Source of the DNA: Podospora bellae-mahoneyi
Lineage: Eukaryota; Ascomycota; Sordariomycetes; Sordariales; Podosporaceae
Direction of reading: 5' to 3'
Assembly (NCBI RefSeq): GCF_035222275.1
Contig: NW_026946359.1
Span: 6,386,001 to 6,450,000, forward strand
Length of the DNA stretch: 64,000 bases
Below the pieces are notes generated by a model. That model was not told the DNA's origin and searched no databases. It was given only the letters and a program-made list of their open reading frames with translations. The translations under genes and the position numbers were made by a program. Positions 47,375 to 59,894 of this stretch are shown here, in pieces. The number at the start of each line of letters is the position of its first letter. Position 1 is the stretch's first letter.

Positions 47375-50023
47375 ATGAGTACTAAAGATGGGAGAGGTAT
47401 GGACCGATCACCACCAGCTGGGTCAATTGCAAGGGCGAGGGAGCGTGCCGCTGCTGGGTTACCGAGGCAGGAAAGGTCGCCACCAAGGTCAAGGCGAGGG
47501 GCAGCTGATGAGGAACCGCAAATCTCAAGACCATCGAGACCACAAGCACCACCAGGACTACAGACGAAGGATGGGAATATCGGCGTGGCGATCTCCCGCC
47601 CGACACAGGTTCCACAATGGCCCCTGGCAGGCGGTCCTATTATAGCTCCCTCGAGTGCCAGCGGTGAACCGTATCGACCACCGCCGGGCAAGTCGCAGCC
47701 GCCGCAACGACCTCCGCGTCCGAGCCGAGTGCCCTCGATATTGGACGGCTCCAAGGTGCAGGATCCCACGCCGGTATTCCAGTATCGCCCGCGACCCGGA
47801 AGAGAACCCTCGGGCCAGGAGTTGCTACCCGTGCCAGAAACGCCGTCCTCGGTGTCCCGAGCATCAACACAATCTTCAATAGCGTCCATACCTGACTTCC
47901 CCATCCCAGCCCAGATTCCACCAGGACCACCGAGACGAAGCGTCAACCTCGGACCGCCGCCCTCTGCGCGACGTGGTGTTTCGTCTTTCTACTCCAATGT
48001 ATCATACGTTTCACCTATTCCCGAAGAGAGCCCTCGCTCTCGATCACATACATCTTTTGCCTCGAGCGCTGCGATACCTGATGGCTGGGACACACCATCA
48101 CCCGGACCCAGTCCTCAGTACCCGGAAGCCTTTTACGACGACACTATCCTGGAGGAGGCCGGTCCTTTTGGTGATGAGGAGGAGAGTCGGTTGGTACGAA
48201 ACGCTAGTGTCGGAAAACGAGCGAAGCCAACTCTCGTGGGAACCGTAGTGGCTCCTGGCCCGCAACAGGAAGATCAAAACAGGAGGCCGGAGCCAAGGCC
48301 ACTGCAAGGCGGGCCATTTGACGAGGGTACAGGTTACGTGGACTATTCGAGTTCTTCCAGCACGATTCCAGCTTCAGCGAGGTTGCCTATCGGCGCGGCA
48401 GTCACTCGGGATTCTGTGATCAATGCCTTGTCCTCGGCAAGTGCGGATGATCCGTCGACCACACCGGCACAGCGAGAAGAAAAAACACCATCTCCACAAG
48501 AAACTCTAGAACCTAGACAATACAGCCGGCTGTCGGCCATTCGAAGACCGCCACGGTTGGATATGGATGCTGTACGAAAGGCCGAGGCGAGGGGGAGCTT
48601 GACGAGTTTGCCAGAATTGATCAGACGGGCGACGAAACTAGCTGCGAGTTTGGAAAAGGGCAAGAGACCGGCGAGTCGGTTCGATGACCTGGACTATTCG
48701 GGTTCGGAGGGATATGGAGGTGAGGGCACATCTTGGCTCGATATATAAAGAACAGAAGCTAACAGGCATGAAGTTCGCAATGAGAAGCATCAATCCGGGC
48801 TCTCGGACATGCTCGCAGCCTTCCCACCACCCGCCCAACCAGGAGCAAGCAGCAGCCGTCGCAGTATCCGCAACAGCATACGAGACCATGTTCAGTCATG
48901 GCCATTGCCGATGAACACACGCTCCAACAACACATCGCGGGAAGCCAACGGCCCTGACAGCGACCCTGACAATCCGGACAAGAAGCAGAACCGCCGGTGC
49001 TGTGGGCTCCCTCTTTGGGGGTTTATCGTGGTAATGATTGTCATTCTGGTCATCATGGCCGCCGCTATCATTATCCCGATCGAGTTCTTCGTCATCCGCA
49101 GGCAAAACAACGGCAACGACGCTCAGGCCTCGATACAACAATGTCAAGAGCAGTTGACATGCGCCAACGGGGGCACCAACGTCTTCAACGACGGAATTTG
49201 CTCCTGCATCTGCACCGGCGGCTTCACCGGCTTCGACTGCACCACCGCTCCATCACCAGGCTGCACCACCTTTACTCTCTCCAGCCCGGAGAACATGTCC
49301 AATGTTACCGTAGGGGACGCCATCCCACGACTTATCCAGCAAGCCCAGAGTAATTTTTCCATTCCGTTGGATGGGGAGCAGGTCATCGCCAAGCTTAACT
49401 CGGCCAACATGTCCTGCACGGCGACCAACGCCCTGGTGACCTTTGACGGCAGTGCCGTCCGCCAAAGCAGTGCGGCTGCTCTGGCGCAGGTTAATGATGT
49501 CAACGTCAACGCGGTGGTGATCGATGGGGTGTTTTGGACTACGATTACAATTCTCGCAGGGCAGTTCACCACCATCACGATCGATGCTCAGAATCCCTTG
49601 GGGACTCCCACCGGTACCGTCCGGCAGGGGGGATCTACGGTGTTATCAACGGGGACGGGAACGTCAATAAGACCAACACTGACAGTCACACCAACTGTCA
49701 CCCGGACGGTTACCACGACGATCCCGCTGAGTTCAGGGCAGACAACGGTGCCTACGCCGACGCCGACGCCGGGGTTCAAGGTCACGGAGGATGTGCTGGA
49801 TTTTGCGAGGGTGGTGGTGCTGTTTGTGCTGCAGGAGGAGAGCTTGAGGGGGGCGGAGGGGGTGCAGGTTGCGTTGCAGAATTTGTTTAGCAGGACTAGC
49901 CCGGTCGTGAGCGTGGAAGAGGCGAGGAACGTGACTGTTGGAGGGGGGTGGAGTGTGGATTTGGTGGATTGGAGGGTTGATCTTGGAAAAGGGGTGGTAG
50001 GGGGGACGCATGAGGATGGATAA
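47375..50023 (+). CDS. Type II membrane protein with disordered N-terminus and EGF-like domain (864 aa)
   Basis: Exons 47375-48719 and 48774-50023 are joined over a 54-nt intron (GTGAGG; branch GCTAAC, acceptor GAAG). The nearer AG at 48765 sits only 3 nt after the branch and breaks the frame. Residues 1-525 are Pro/Ser/Arg-rich and disordered, ending in a conserved-looking GLSDMLAAFPPP motif and a basic, Cys-containing juxtamembrane stretch (KKQNRRCCG). A single transmembrane helix (about 527-555) is followed by an EGF-like Cys motif (about 571-604: CQEQLTCANGG, CSCICTGGFTGFDC), a folded-looking domain with N-glycosylation sites, a Thr/Pro linker, and a final acidic/hydrophobic region. With no signal peptide, the C-terminal half is probably outside. 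The start could also be the Met at 47399. Function is unknown; wall sensing is only a guess. Confidence 0.85.
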
Positions 50024-51718
50024 GGGTGCGGGGGTGGGGAATATTTGGGTTTCTATGCTATAATGCCGGGAGCGATCTTGTTTTACTATGTGGGTGTCAA
50101 GTTCAAAGGGGGAGGTGGCAGGGAATCAAGGCCTAGGACCTTTTATGTGAGGAGCGTGGTTACTTGATCGAGAGGAGTATCAGGGAGTTTGGGGAGAGGC
50201 GAGAAGACTGAAAAGCTGTTGTACAATACCAACCAACCTTGGAGAGAAAGCTTTTCACAGCGAGCTTGTTTTTCATAATCCTGCCGTTCTTTATCTAGGT
50301 GGCGGGGGGCGTCTTGGAGATATGGAGTTGGAGTTGCGAGAAGGTTTGGGGAGCAAGAGAAGAAATCTGCAGATATGTCTGATACCAGACCGTTGGGGAT
50401 ATTTACGCCCTGAATTAATGTTGATTTATACAGAATTGCTTGATTGTCGTTTACATTGCCACCTCTCCCTTTTGCTCTTTTGTTATCAAGTTGCCATTGA
50501 AAGGCAAGCTGGGACAATGATAAGAAACCCAATCAGGAAGCTCTCCCCGTCCCGATTAGGATATAGATGATGTAGCCGAGTTGAAGCGATGTGCCAAGAT
50601 TATGTAGGACGCAAGCGAGCAGAAGGATAACAGATGGTTTAACCGTGGGAATTGAGGGGATTTACAGTATGTGGCCTTTTCTACAGAATACTGTCGGGTA
50701 CAGTTGGGATTGGTTCTGCTTGAGGAAACTCAGGATCACGGAAAATCGGGATTGTTGACGGGTAGTCGCGATTCAAACAGACCCCGACGATGAGGTTGAG
50801 AGTGGGGAGGAGATGGACCCCTGCGGAGAAGATGGTTTCTGGGGTGTCGCCTCTTTCTTCGTTGGAGCAGGGTGAGGCGGATGGTTCTGGAGCTTGCGGA
50901 TGAGGCTGCCAAAGAGACCGAAGCTGGGGACGAGAGGGAATCCAGAAGAGTGATTATGAGTACAAGAGGTTGGTGATATCCATGGGTGCTAAGACGGACC
51001 TGCTTCCGTCCTGCCTGTTGTTATTTACTGCGTACAGGAAGGACTGGTATTTATGGTGTATTGATGGCGTAACCGGGCTGGCCTGGGGGGGGCTGGTTGC
51101 GAAAGGTCCGGTCGGTCGTCGGTCGGTGGTTCACATTAGGTGCGGGGTGTTTCGGGGTCTTGGACGGGGTTTGCTGAATTTGGGATTTGCTTGGAAGAAT
51201 AGCCAGAAGCAGATGGGATGGCAAGAAAAGTGGCGGAACTGTGTGGAGAAAATCGAGCATGCCTGAGGCCCCTAATTATTACGTCTATTGGCGCCGAGCA
51301 CCTCCGCTCTGTTTCCCTTCCTGGCCTGGGAGGGGCCATCATTTGGCTGACGCCACCCAGACAATGTTTGGCTCCGGCAGGCCCGGGTCTCTAACGATAG
51401 CATTCCATTATTAACAGTCAGGGTCGCCAGCAGGCCAGTGGCCAGCCACTACGCAACACACCTCCCTCCAACACCACAAACACATTTCACCATAACACAA
51501 AGTCGACTGGCTCGCATCCTCCCATCGATACCTACCCAACTAACCGACAAATCACCATCGTTTTTATCTGCGCTTGCTTTCCCTTTTGCTGTTTCTTCCT
51601 CCAACCTGAGAACCCACCACACAACCGCCGCGACAGGTGCCTGTCGACTTCCCGCCGCTGGACGATTAGCGATAACCCTCACTAGCTTGACTTCCAATCC
51701 ACTGTTCCGTCGGCAATC
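50024..51718. other. 1.7-kb intergenic region
   Basis: This is the 3' flank of the EGF membrane-protein gene and the promoter of the His-rich gene. From about 51.44 kb the plus strand becomes C/A/T-rich (ACACACCTCCCTCC, TTTCCCTTTTGC), as in fungal leaders. Nothing else is supported. Confidence 0.5.
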
Positions 51719-52942
51719 ATGCTCATGAAGTCGCTCTCACTTGCAGCGGCTGCCGGCCTTTTGGCCGCCCCGGCTGCTAACGCATTCCTCATCCCTCCCG
51801 AGATCAGCGAATCCGACCTCAAGATCGCCCAGGAAGTCGAGTTCGCCGAGCCCAAAATCGCAGAGGTCCAATCCATCGATCTTGAATGCCCTGGATGCCC
51901 GCTCAACATCAAGGGGCGCTTTGGACAAGACATTCAGGTCAAGACTGGACGACCAAACCACCTCGAGCTTCTGTTTGCCATCGAGCACCGCCCTGAAGGT
52001 GGCGATCGTTTGCTGGTGAACGACTTTGAATTGTACCCCTTTGCCGACCCATTCTCTAGCAATTTGATGGCGCCCCAGGTGTTGGATGACGGTGCAGAGG
52101 TGGAAAAAAGACGTGATCACCATGGTGGAGAAGAAGATGGGCATCGCAGGGGCAAGCACCATCGACGACCGAAACCGCAGGCTCAGCGACTTGGCTTTGG
52201 GCTTCATGTCTCCCCGGTTCAGAAGGATACTGATGGCAATTTTGAGCTTATTGAGGTTGAACTGCAGGTTATTGAAGTCGGCTACACGTTTGTCGAGAAC
52301 ATTCCCAAGGTCAGGGTCAATCTTGTGAAGGATCAGGAGGGTAAACTCCTCATGACCACGGTCGAGAAGACCGCCCCCCAGACTATTGTCGAGGTTTCCG
52401 ATGAGGACAAGCCCGCCGAGTGCACCACTCGGATCTGCCAGCTCATGGCTGCCGCGCACGAGAAGATGGAGCAGCTCCGCAAGATGAGACTTCCTGGTTG
52501 CCATGGGGGTAACAAGGAGGGCATGGACATGAGACCTGCCTTCCACCACGGAGGCGAGCACCATCATGGTGGCCACCACGGCCACAGCGAGCCTCGCCCT
52601 GGTCGCATGGGTATGCGCGAGCACAGCTGGGGCAAGCTGTTCAAGAACATCACCTCGCACATCTTGCTTCCGGTCCTCATCGGTCTCGTCGCTGGCGTCG
52701 CCGTTAGCTTGATCGGTATGGCGGTTGGTACCGTTATTGTTGGCTTGTGGCGCTTCTTCCGCAAGCCTACCCACACTTCCCGTAGACACTCCAGACGTCA
52801 CTCTCTCCACAAGGCTTCCCACAAGGAGGCCGTTGTTGCCGAGGAGAAGTCTGGGCTTTTGGCTGAGGAGGAGCAGGATGCCCCTCCTGCTTACCAGGAT
52901 GCGGAGACCAACACCGCCGCCAAGCCCGCCGGGGAGGTTTAA
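51719..52942 (+). CDS. His-rich single-pass secretory-pathway protein of unknown function (407 aa)
   Basis: One uninterrupted exon. The N-terminus is a signal peptide (MLMKSLSLAAAAGLLAAP, ending ANAF); the Met at 51725 could equally start it. An ordered region follows with a CPGCP motif early on (about residue 59) and long strand-rich segments. Two His-rich stretches occur in the presumed lumenal part: HHGGEEDGHRRGKHH (about 140) and HHGGEHHHGGHHGH (about 280-295). A Gly-rich hydrophobic helix (about 313-345) precedes a basic RRHSRRHS tail with acidic and Pro-rich residues and a PPAYQD motif that resembles a PPxY ubiquitin-ligase site. The His clusters and Cys pair could bind metal, but no family function is established that I can name with confidence. 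Confidence 0.85.
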   Translation: MLMKSLSLAAAAGLLAAPAANAFLIPPEISESDLKIAQEVEFAEPKIAEVQSIDLECPGCPLNIKGRFGQDIQVKTGRPNHLELLFAIEHRPEGGDRLLVNDFELYPFADPFSSNLMAPQVLDDGAEVEKRRDHHGGEEDGHRRGKHHRRPKPQAQRLGFGLHVSPVQKDTDGNFELIEVELQVIEVGYTFVENIPKVRVNLVKDQEGKLLMTTVEKTAPQTIVEVSDEDKPAECTTRICQLMAAAHEKMEQLRKMRLPGCHGGNKEGMDMRPAFHHGGEHHHGGHHGHSEPRPGRMGMREHSWGKLFKNITSHILLPVLIGLVAGVAVSLIGMAVGTVIVGLWRFFRKPTHTSRRHSRRHSLHKASHKEAVVAEEKSGLLAEEEQDAPPAYQDAETNTAAKPAGEV

Positions 52943-53989
52943 ACTAGTGGTGTATGAGATAAAGGTGCTCGAAGGAGAAGATTGGAAAGTTGCCACAGGG
53001 GGGGCGGGAGGCTTTTGGATTGCGGGCGTTTTTAGGGGACCCTGACTGAGCTGGACAAAAACACACACGGCTGACACTCCTTTCGATTTTTTTTCATCAT
53101 CATCGTCAAAACGAGGGTTGTTTTTTTCCGGATTCCAGTGTTTTTCGTTTTTTCTTTTAAATTTTCCTATGGTTTGGTCGTTTTCTCTCTTGATCCTCAG
53201 AAATACCCACATTCCTTTTTAGGTCTATACACCTACTCGGAGATGAAATATGAACAACAATCTGTCCAGATTTGACGTCACTGAGTTTGTCCCTTGATGT
53301 GTGCATGTGTGACGGGGGGGAAGAAGAGGTTGTCAAGGTTTGGGCTAATGTGCCTTTGTGATGCAGCGAAAATGAGGGGGTTTCCGTAGGAGATCTCCCG
53401 AGATCTGCCTTGCAGTATGCAGCTATTTTGGACGGGGTGGGTGGTTTTCGAGGCCGGCGAGGTGCTGGACTGTGTGGAGACATTTGGAGGGTGTAAGTCA
53501 ATGTTCACTGTTCTGAGAAGTCCCTCATGTCCAGCAATCTCTCACCGTATCAGTCATACTGTGTAACTCGAGTGTGGACACATCCAAGAGGTGGCCGCCA
53601 AAACAGGCCGCAGTTTGCCTCTTGTTTCTCTGCGCGCGCGCCCCAATCCCGGGCTCCACACGCGCTATCCCACACGCGCTATCTTTGCTGTTGTTATCGA
53701 TAGGCATGTCCCCAATTCGCTCCACCAAAATTCCTCCCCACCGCCTTTGGTCGCAACGCTGGCAGAATTCGCTTTTTTCGCGGAATTGCTCTCGACCCTG
53801 CCGCAGCACAACGACTTGGCGACAACCTTTTTTTTTTTTTTTTTTTTTCTCTCTCTTTTCGTTACTGGTTGAATTTCTTTGTCAACCACCACCCATCACC
53901 GATTCCACCTCCAGTCGCAATCCATATTTTTCTGGATCGCGCTCTCCTTTTCTCACATTGCTTGATTTGAGGAAAACAACAAAGCAACA
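52943..53989. other. 1.0-kb intergenic region: His-rich gene 3' flank and nop6 promoter
   Basis: The T-rich 3' flank (to about 53.2 kb) is followed by the nop6 promoter, which contains a direct repeat of CACACGCGCTATC (53657-53669 and 53671-53683) and a 21-T run (53828-53848) about 140 bp before the ATG. No additional gene is seen. Confidence 0.5.
53657..53683 (+). promoter_or_regulatory. Direct repeat with ACGCG cores upstream of nop6
   Basis: Two exact copies of CACACGCGCTATC, separated by one base, about 310-330 bp upstream of the nop6 start. Each contains ACGCG, the core of MCB/SBF-type sites, although the full ACGCGT is not present. A regulatory role is inferred from the repeat and its position only. 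Confidence 0.35.
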
Positions 53990-55162
53990 ATGGGCAAGTC
54001 AAGCTCCAAGAAGCGCTCCCGCTCCGACGAGGACGACATCGCTGTCGCGGCGCAAGAGCAGGAGGTTATGAAGAAGAGCAAGGTGGACGAGAACGGCAAG
54101 AGCGAGGTGACAAAGTCTGAGTCTTCCGACAAGAAATCCAAGAAGGAAAAGAAGGACAAGAAGGAAAAGAAGGACAAGTCTGAGAAGAAGGAGAAGAAGG
54201 ACAAGAAGGAAAAGAAGGACAAGAAGGAAAAGAAGGAAAAGAAGGACAATTCGGCTGCCGAGGAGGAAGAGGAGGAGCCCGCCGCCGTTGAGGAACCAGC
54301 CGTCGAGTCCTCCGAGAAGAAGTCCAAGAAGGACAGGAAAGACAAAAAGGACAAGAAGGACAAGAAGTCCAAAGAGGAGAACCAGCTCCCCCCCTCCCAC
54401 CCCGACGCCCAAAAACCAAAGTCGCAAGAGGAGGCAACGGCGGAGGAGACCCAACCCAAGGGCCGCTTCATCTGCTTCGTCGGCAACCTCCCTTACACGG
54501 CCACGGCGGAGTCCCTCACCGCCCACTTCGCCGCTCTCCAGCCCACCTCTGTCCGTCTCCTCACCGAGCGCGACGACCCCAAAAAGTCGCGCGGGATCGC
54601 CTTTGTCGAGTTTGACCGCTTCGACAGGATGAAGACGTGCCTGGAGAAGTTTCACCACACCGAGTTTGAGGGGAGGAAGATCAATGTTGAGTTGACGTAT
54701 GTTCCCCCTTATCCCCTTTCCCCCTGATGGATGTTTCTGCTGACAAGTCATACGCAAATAATTAGTGCCGGCGGCGGAGGCAAAACCCCCCAACGCCTCG
54801 ACAAGATCAAGGAGAAGAACGCCAAGCTCAACGAGGAGCGCCGCAGCAGGATGAAGAAGGTGGAGGTCGAAAAGGCCGAGAAGGAAAAGGCAAAGGCTGC
54901 TGGCGGTGCTGAGGGGAAGCCTGCTGAGGAGAAGCCTGCTGAGGAGGAGGACGACCAAGCTGGTATCCACCCTTCCCGCCGGGCGCAGGTCGGGGCCGAG
55001 TTCAACGAAGATGAGGAGGACAATTTCGGGTATAGCAATGGTGGTGGTGGCAGGGGTAGGAGGGGTGGTGGTGGTAGAGGCGGTGGTGGTAGGGGGAGAG
55101 GTGGTGGTAGAGGTAGAGGTGGGAGAGGTGGCGGCGGTGGGAGGAATCAAAAGAAGTGGTAG
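53990..55162 (+). CDS. nop6: Nop6-type nucleolar RRM protein (367 aa)
   Basis: Exons 53990-54696 and 54766-55162, with a 69-nt intron (GTATGT, branch CTGAC, acceptor ATTAG). Residues 1-155 are dominated by Lys/Glu/Asp repeats (KKEKKDKKEKK) with short acidic runs, as in nucleolar hydrophilic tails. One RRM follows (about 158-237) with RNP2 FICFVGNLPY and RNP1 RGIAFVEF. After the splice comes a GGGGKTPQRLDKIKEKN segment and a Lys/Glu coiled region (rich in E, K, A), then an RGG-type tail of Gly and Arg ending QKKW. Yeast Nop6 binds snoRNA-linked pre-ribosomal RNA and acts in early 40S biogenesis; the same role is inferred. The Lys-repeat DNA is a purine-rich tandem array (about 54140-54250) prone to length change. 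Confidence 0.85.
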
Positions 55163-56281
55163 ATCATTTCCACTGCTGGCTTGAGAGGGGGGAAAATATA
55201 GGAGAAAATGCATTGGTTAAAAAAAAAAGGGGAAAAGGGAGTGGATACAGGTTTCACACCTGGGCTTCTCTTTGCTGTTAGGTAGATATAATGTGGTTCT
55301 GGCTGGTTGGTTGGACAGTGGTGTTTTAAGCAAAAGTTGGAGTACGCTCATGATACCCCTTTTGTTTTCTGGCTGAAAAAGTTGCAGAAATAGAAGAGTG
55401 TAGGGCTCAGAGAGAAGAGAGAGAAGAATGGAGAGTTCATGTCGTCAACCATCTAGGGTGTATCGGTCTTTTTGGAACACGTTGATAAGCTGAGAGAGCC
55501 AAGTGAATTTGGATCATCGTGGTGCACCACGGGAAGCCAGTATACGACACTAAATTGTCATCAGCATACAAACAGACACCGCATTTCACATCAAAGCAGT
55601 TTCAACATGTCTTCTTTCGCACGTTCATCATATTCTCCCCTCCTCCCACCTCAACCCCAAACTACGTACCCCCCCCCCCACTCCTCCTCCCTCCCCAACC
55701 CAGCTATCTACAGGAAATAATAAATAAAAAAGAAACGAGAAGCAACAGAAAGAACCCTAGTAACAACCCCTAGATTATTGACGGTTGGGTAGGATCGCCA
55801 GCGTGTGGAGGAAACACAAAAACGTGAGAGTTCGTTGAGAGCGACATGTGCCTGATTACTCGACACTCTTGTATACCCCCAATACAATATTCGCGGCCAT
55901 AAAGCCAGAAAAGGGTTGATTCAAACAGCCTAGGTATCTTCGTACCTTGCATGACTGCCTTCATCCCTTCTTCCGTCTAGTCAAGCCTCAAATCTTGCAG
56001 GGTATCCCATACTAAAGGTACGGTGTAACCCCCGAACTACACGTCATACTTCATCCACACGCGAAGCGACCCCGGAAAAGGTTTGAAGGAGGTGTTATTG
56101 GGGTTGCACTATGGAGGTTGAAGCCAAATAGCAGGCGCAGGCATATGTCGTCGGGTATAGATGGTGTGTGTGTGATTGTATGGTTTGCATTACGGAAAAC
56201 AATCGTTCGTCGTAGCGATTAGTAAGAAGCACCTCCTTTTTGCCTTTTTTTTTCCGAATTGAAGACGAGAAAAAAAGGCTA
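55163..56281. other. 1.1-kb intergenic region between convergent nop6 and rac
   Basis: This is the 3' flank of both genes, A/T-rich near 55.2 and 55.7 kb with C runs near 55.67 kb. Only short ORFs with no domain. Nothing further is supported. Confidence 0.5.
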
Positions 56282-57196
<915 letters not shown>

Positions 57197-59894
57197 GGTT
57201 GAGAGATAGTTGGCTTCTCGTGGGAATTAGTGTCGCTGCTGGAAGGCTGAAAACAAAAAAAAAACAAAAAAGACAACAGTATCGGGCCTCGAAGGTGGTG
57301 CAGTGATGCAGCGATGCAGCGATGCACTCGGTGCAATCGAATTCGAAGGGCGGCGGAAGGATGCGGGAGCAGGGTTGCAACGAGTGAGCAAGCGGAGCAG
57401 AAGGGCGACAAGAATTGCCCTGCGCTGGATATGAGTTGGCAGCTGTGTTTGGACGTAGTTCGGACCACGGTTCTGGATATGGATGATTCTCGACTGCGAA
57501 AGGGCAGAAACGGCACCTAGAGGAATCAGAAAAGGTTTTGACACAGGGCCGGAACGGTTTGGTGCCGGGAAAGGAGGTGTGGGATTCGAATTCGGGCGCG
57601 CAATGGGGGAGTTGGGACGTTGGCACGCTGGCGGTCCGGGCGAGTCGAGATAAAGAGCCAGCGGCACTGTGTGGGAGCCTTCGGCAAGGTACTGTCCACC
57701 CACTCCAGCAGGACAACAACCAAGCAGAACAGCTCCCCTGGCGCTGTCGTTTGACTGGCTGGCTCCAGCCTGCAGAACACGGCTCCACCATCGTCTTGGC
57801 GGCACATGTCCTGTCTGGGCGGGTTGAGCTTCCACTGGGAATGGGCCCTGGCACTGGGCCATCTCTGACACTTTCGGCGTCAAACCGCCCTGGCCAGGCG
57901 AGACATGTGAGGGGCAAGCTCCAGAGGTCGGCGCGACGATCACAGGACCGAGCACGACTCTGTTCCGACACGCGATTCGCCTCCAGGGCAAGAGTGTGCC
58001 GACGCCATCCCCGCGTAGGTGCCCGCCTCTAGGAGGGCTGCTGTGCTGCTCGGCGCCGGATTGTGCTGTGCAGGGGAACAATAGGACGACGCGATAGGTT
58101 AGAGGGACGACATACCGGATAGTGGCTCAGGAGCTTTTACCTTATCGGATCGCTGTTCTCCAGGTATAGCGGTGGCTCCCAAGGTGAGGTGAGGTGTGGT
58201 GAGTCTCAAATAGCCGCACTGTGTCGCAATTTGGTGTAGCTAACGTAGGACCCCTATCCCCCGCGAGGTTCAGGGAGTTATCCGTGCAGTGGTTTTCGAC
58301 TCTTCGAAACGTTTGGCGATGCGTCCTTTGCGGGCCGTGCAAGCTTGCGTCGACTTGGCAGAAATATCTTGCTTTCAATCGTGGGTGGTTGGCAAATCAA
58401 CCGGAGTTCATCTTTCAACAGTTAAACGCAGGGGCAGCACGGCTGGTTTTATCTAACAACCTGTCAAGAGGTGTCTTCAAAGTCGGTATAAGCGACCCAG
58501 CTGAAAGCAGGCTCTATGGGCCTCGCCCATCAAGACGTTGTTGCACCACAGCAATCCGTCTCGAACGGCACGGTGACCGTCCTCGAACCTGCCCGGCCTC
58601 TGATCGCCCGGCCGCCGTCATGATACAAGAATACCTAGTCATCGTATCGGGACTAGGACAGCATGGTGGCTCTTCCACAACATCGAGTACACCACCGGAT
58701 TTATTAAATGCTCAACGGCTTGAATCCCGCGCTCGGATGCATAACGTGGGTACACGAGAGTGGGCTATGATGGAAAAAGTCATCGTATCAATATACATCT
58801 ATCAGATGGTGTGAATCTTGCTGCACTGTATACCAGTGTTTATTTACTTCGTCGAGCGATTTCGAAACTTATTCAACGGTCATGGACCGAGACGGCGGGT
58901 CTGTGGTTCACTGATCGACAGAACTGAGATCATATCTAAGCTTCTACGTTCCCCCGCGGGGTTGGGCTTGTGTGGAGGTATGTCAGCGGGCATATACGTT
59001 GTTGACAGAGGTTGGACCATTTTCCCAGGTGATGGTGCGAGCACTGCGGGTGAACAACAACGAGCCGGGATCAGGACTTCAGGCACTGGTGCGTCTTGAC
59101 GCACGCATGTAACGGGAGGCTTTGGAGGTTTGGATATGGAGGAGGGCCAAGCGTCGGGGCCATGGCGGAAACACTGCTCTCCTGATTCGTCTGGCTATGT
59201 TCGTTTCTGTGACAATCCCTGACAACGCCGCGGGATGGGGCCAAAGCTCACAGTGAGCGATGGACACCATCAACTGTCCTGCCAGTCGGGAAATCCGATG
59301 GCCCTCTGTCAGGGCTAGCTATCAGCGGAAGGGCCCAGGTGGTTGACCTTTCTGCTGATACTCTGGTTGCTGACCAACGCGTATAGCATTGCCCTCTGGC
59401 TGTTGAAAGCGCCTTACCAACGGCGGCGAAGTCATCGCGGGCCGCAAGTGGCTAACTTGACGCAACGACCGGCCAGGAACAGGTCCAAGAGCGAGTCAGA
59501 CGAGGCACCCAGGAAATGAACAAAAATCTTCCGAGTCTCATCCATCTGACATTGGATTGAGATGTTGACTCTGGTTTAGACATGGCTGTGAACATCTTAA
59601 TTTGTTGCGTGGGGTGAACGCTTGGCACCAAGTCGGTGGTTCAAAGTGGATACCCAAAGGCTTATCAATCGCCTATCGTAGCTCCACAATCAGCTTGTGG
59701 GGTGTGTTATGCGCACCTTGGAAGTTGGTCGCGTCACCCGGGAACAGCTACAACAACCACACGCGTCGATAATGTAGTTGATCTGAGAGAGTAGACGAAC
59801 AGCGCCAAATACCATGCTTGTCTGATATCTTGAGATGGGAAGATAAAACAGCAACCACGGTTTTCCCGTTTTCATAACCCACCCGATCTGCACC
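57197..59894. other. 2.7-kb divergent intergenic region between rac and CENP-T
   Basis: It holds the promoters of rac (minus) and CENP-T (plus). Overlapping ORFs on both strands at 57.2-58.1 kb have no domain or shared splice logic. The CENP-T leader looks short. No other gene was recognised. Confidence 0.45.

Noticed and set aside
48720-48765. Alternative acceptor at 48765 for the EGF protein intron
   Set aside because: It lies 3 nt after the CTAAC branch and breaks the reading frame. The AG at 48773 restores it.
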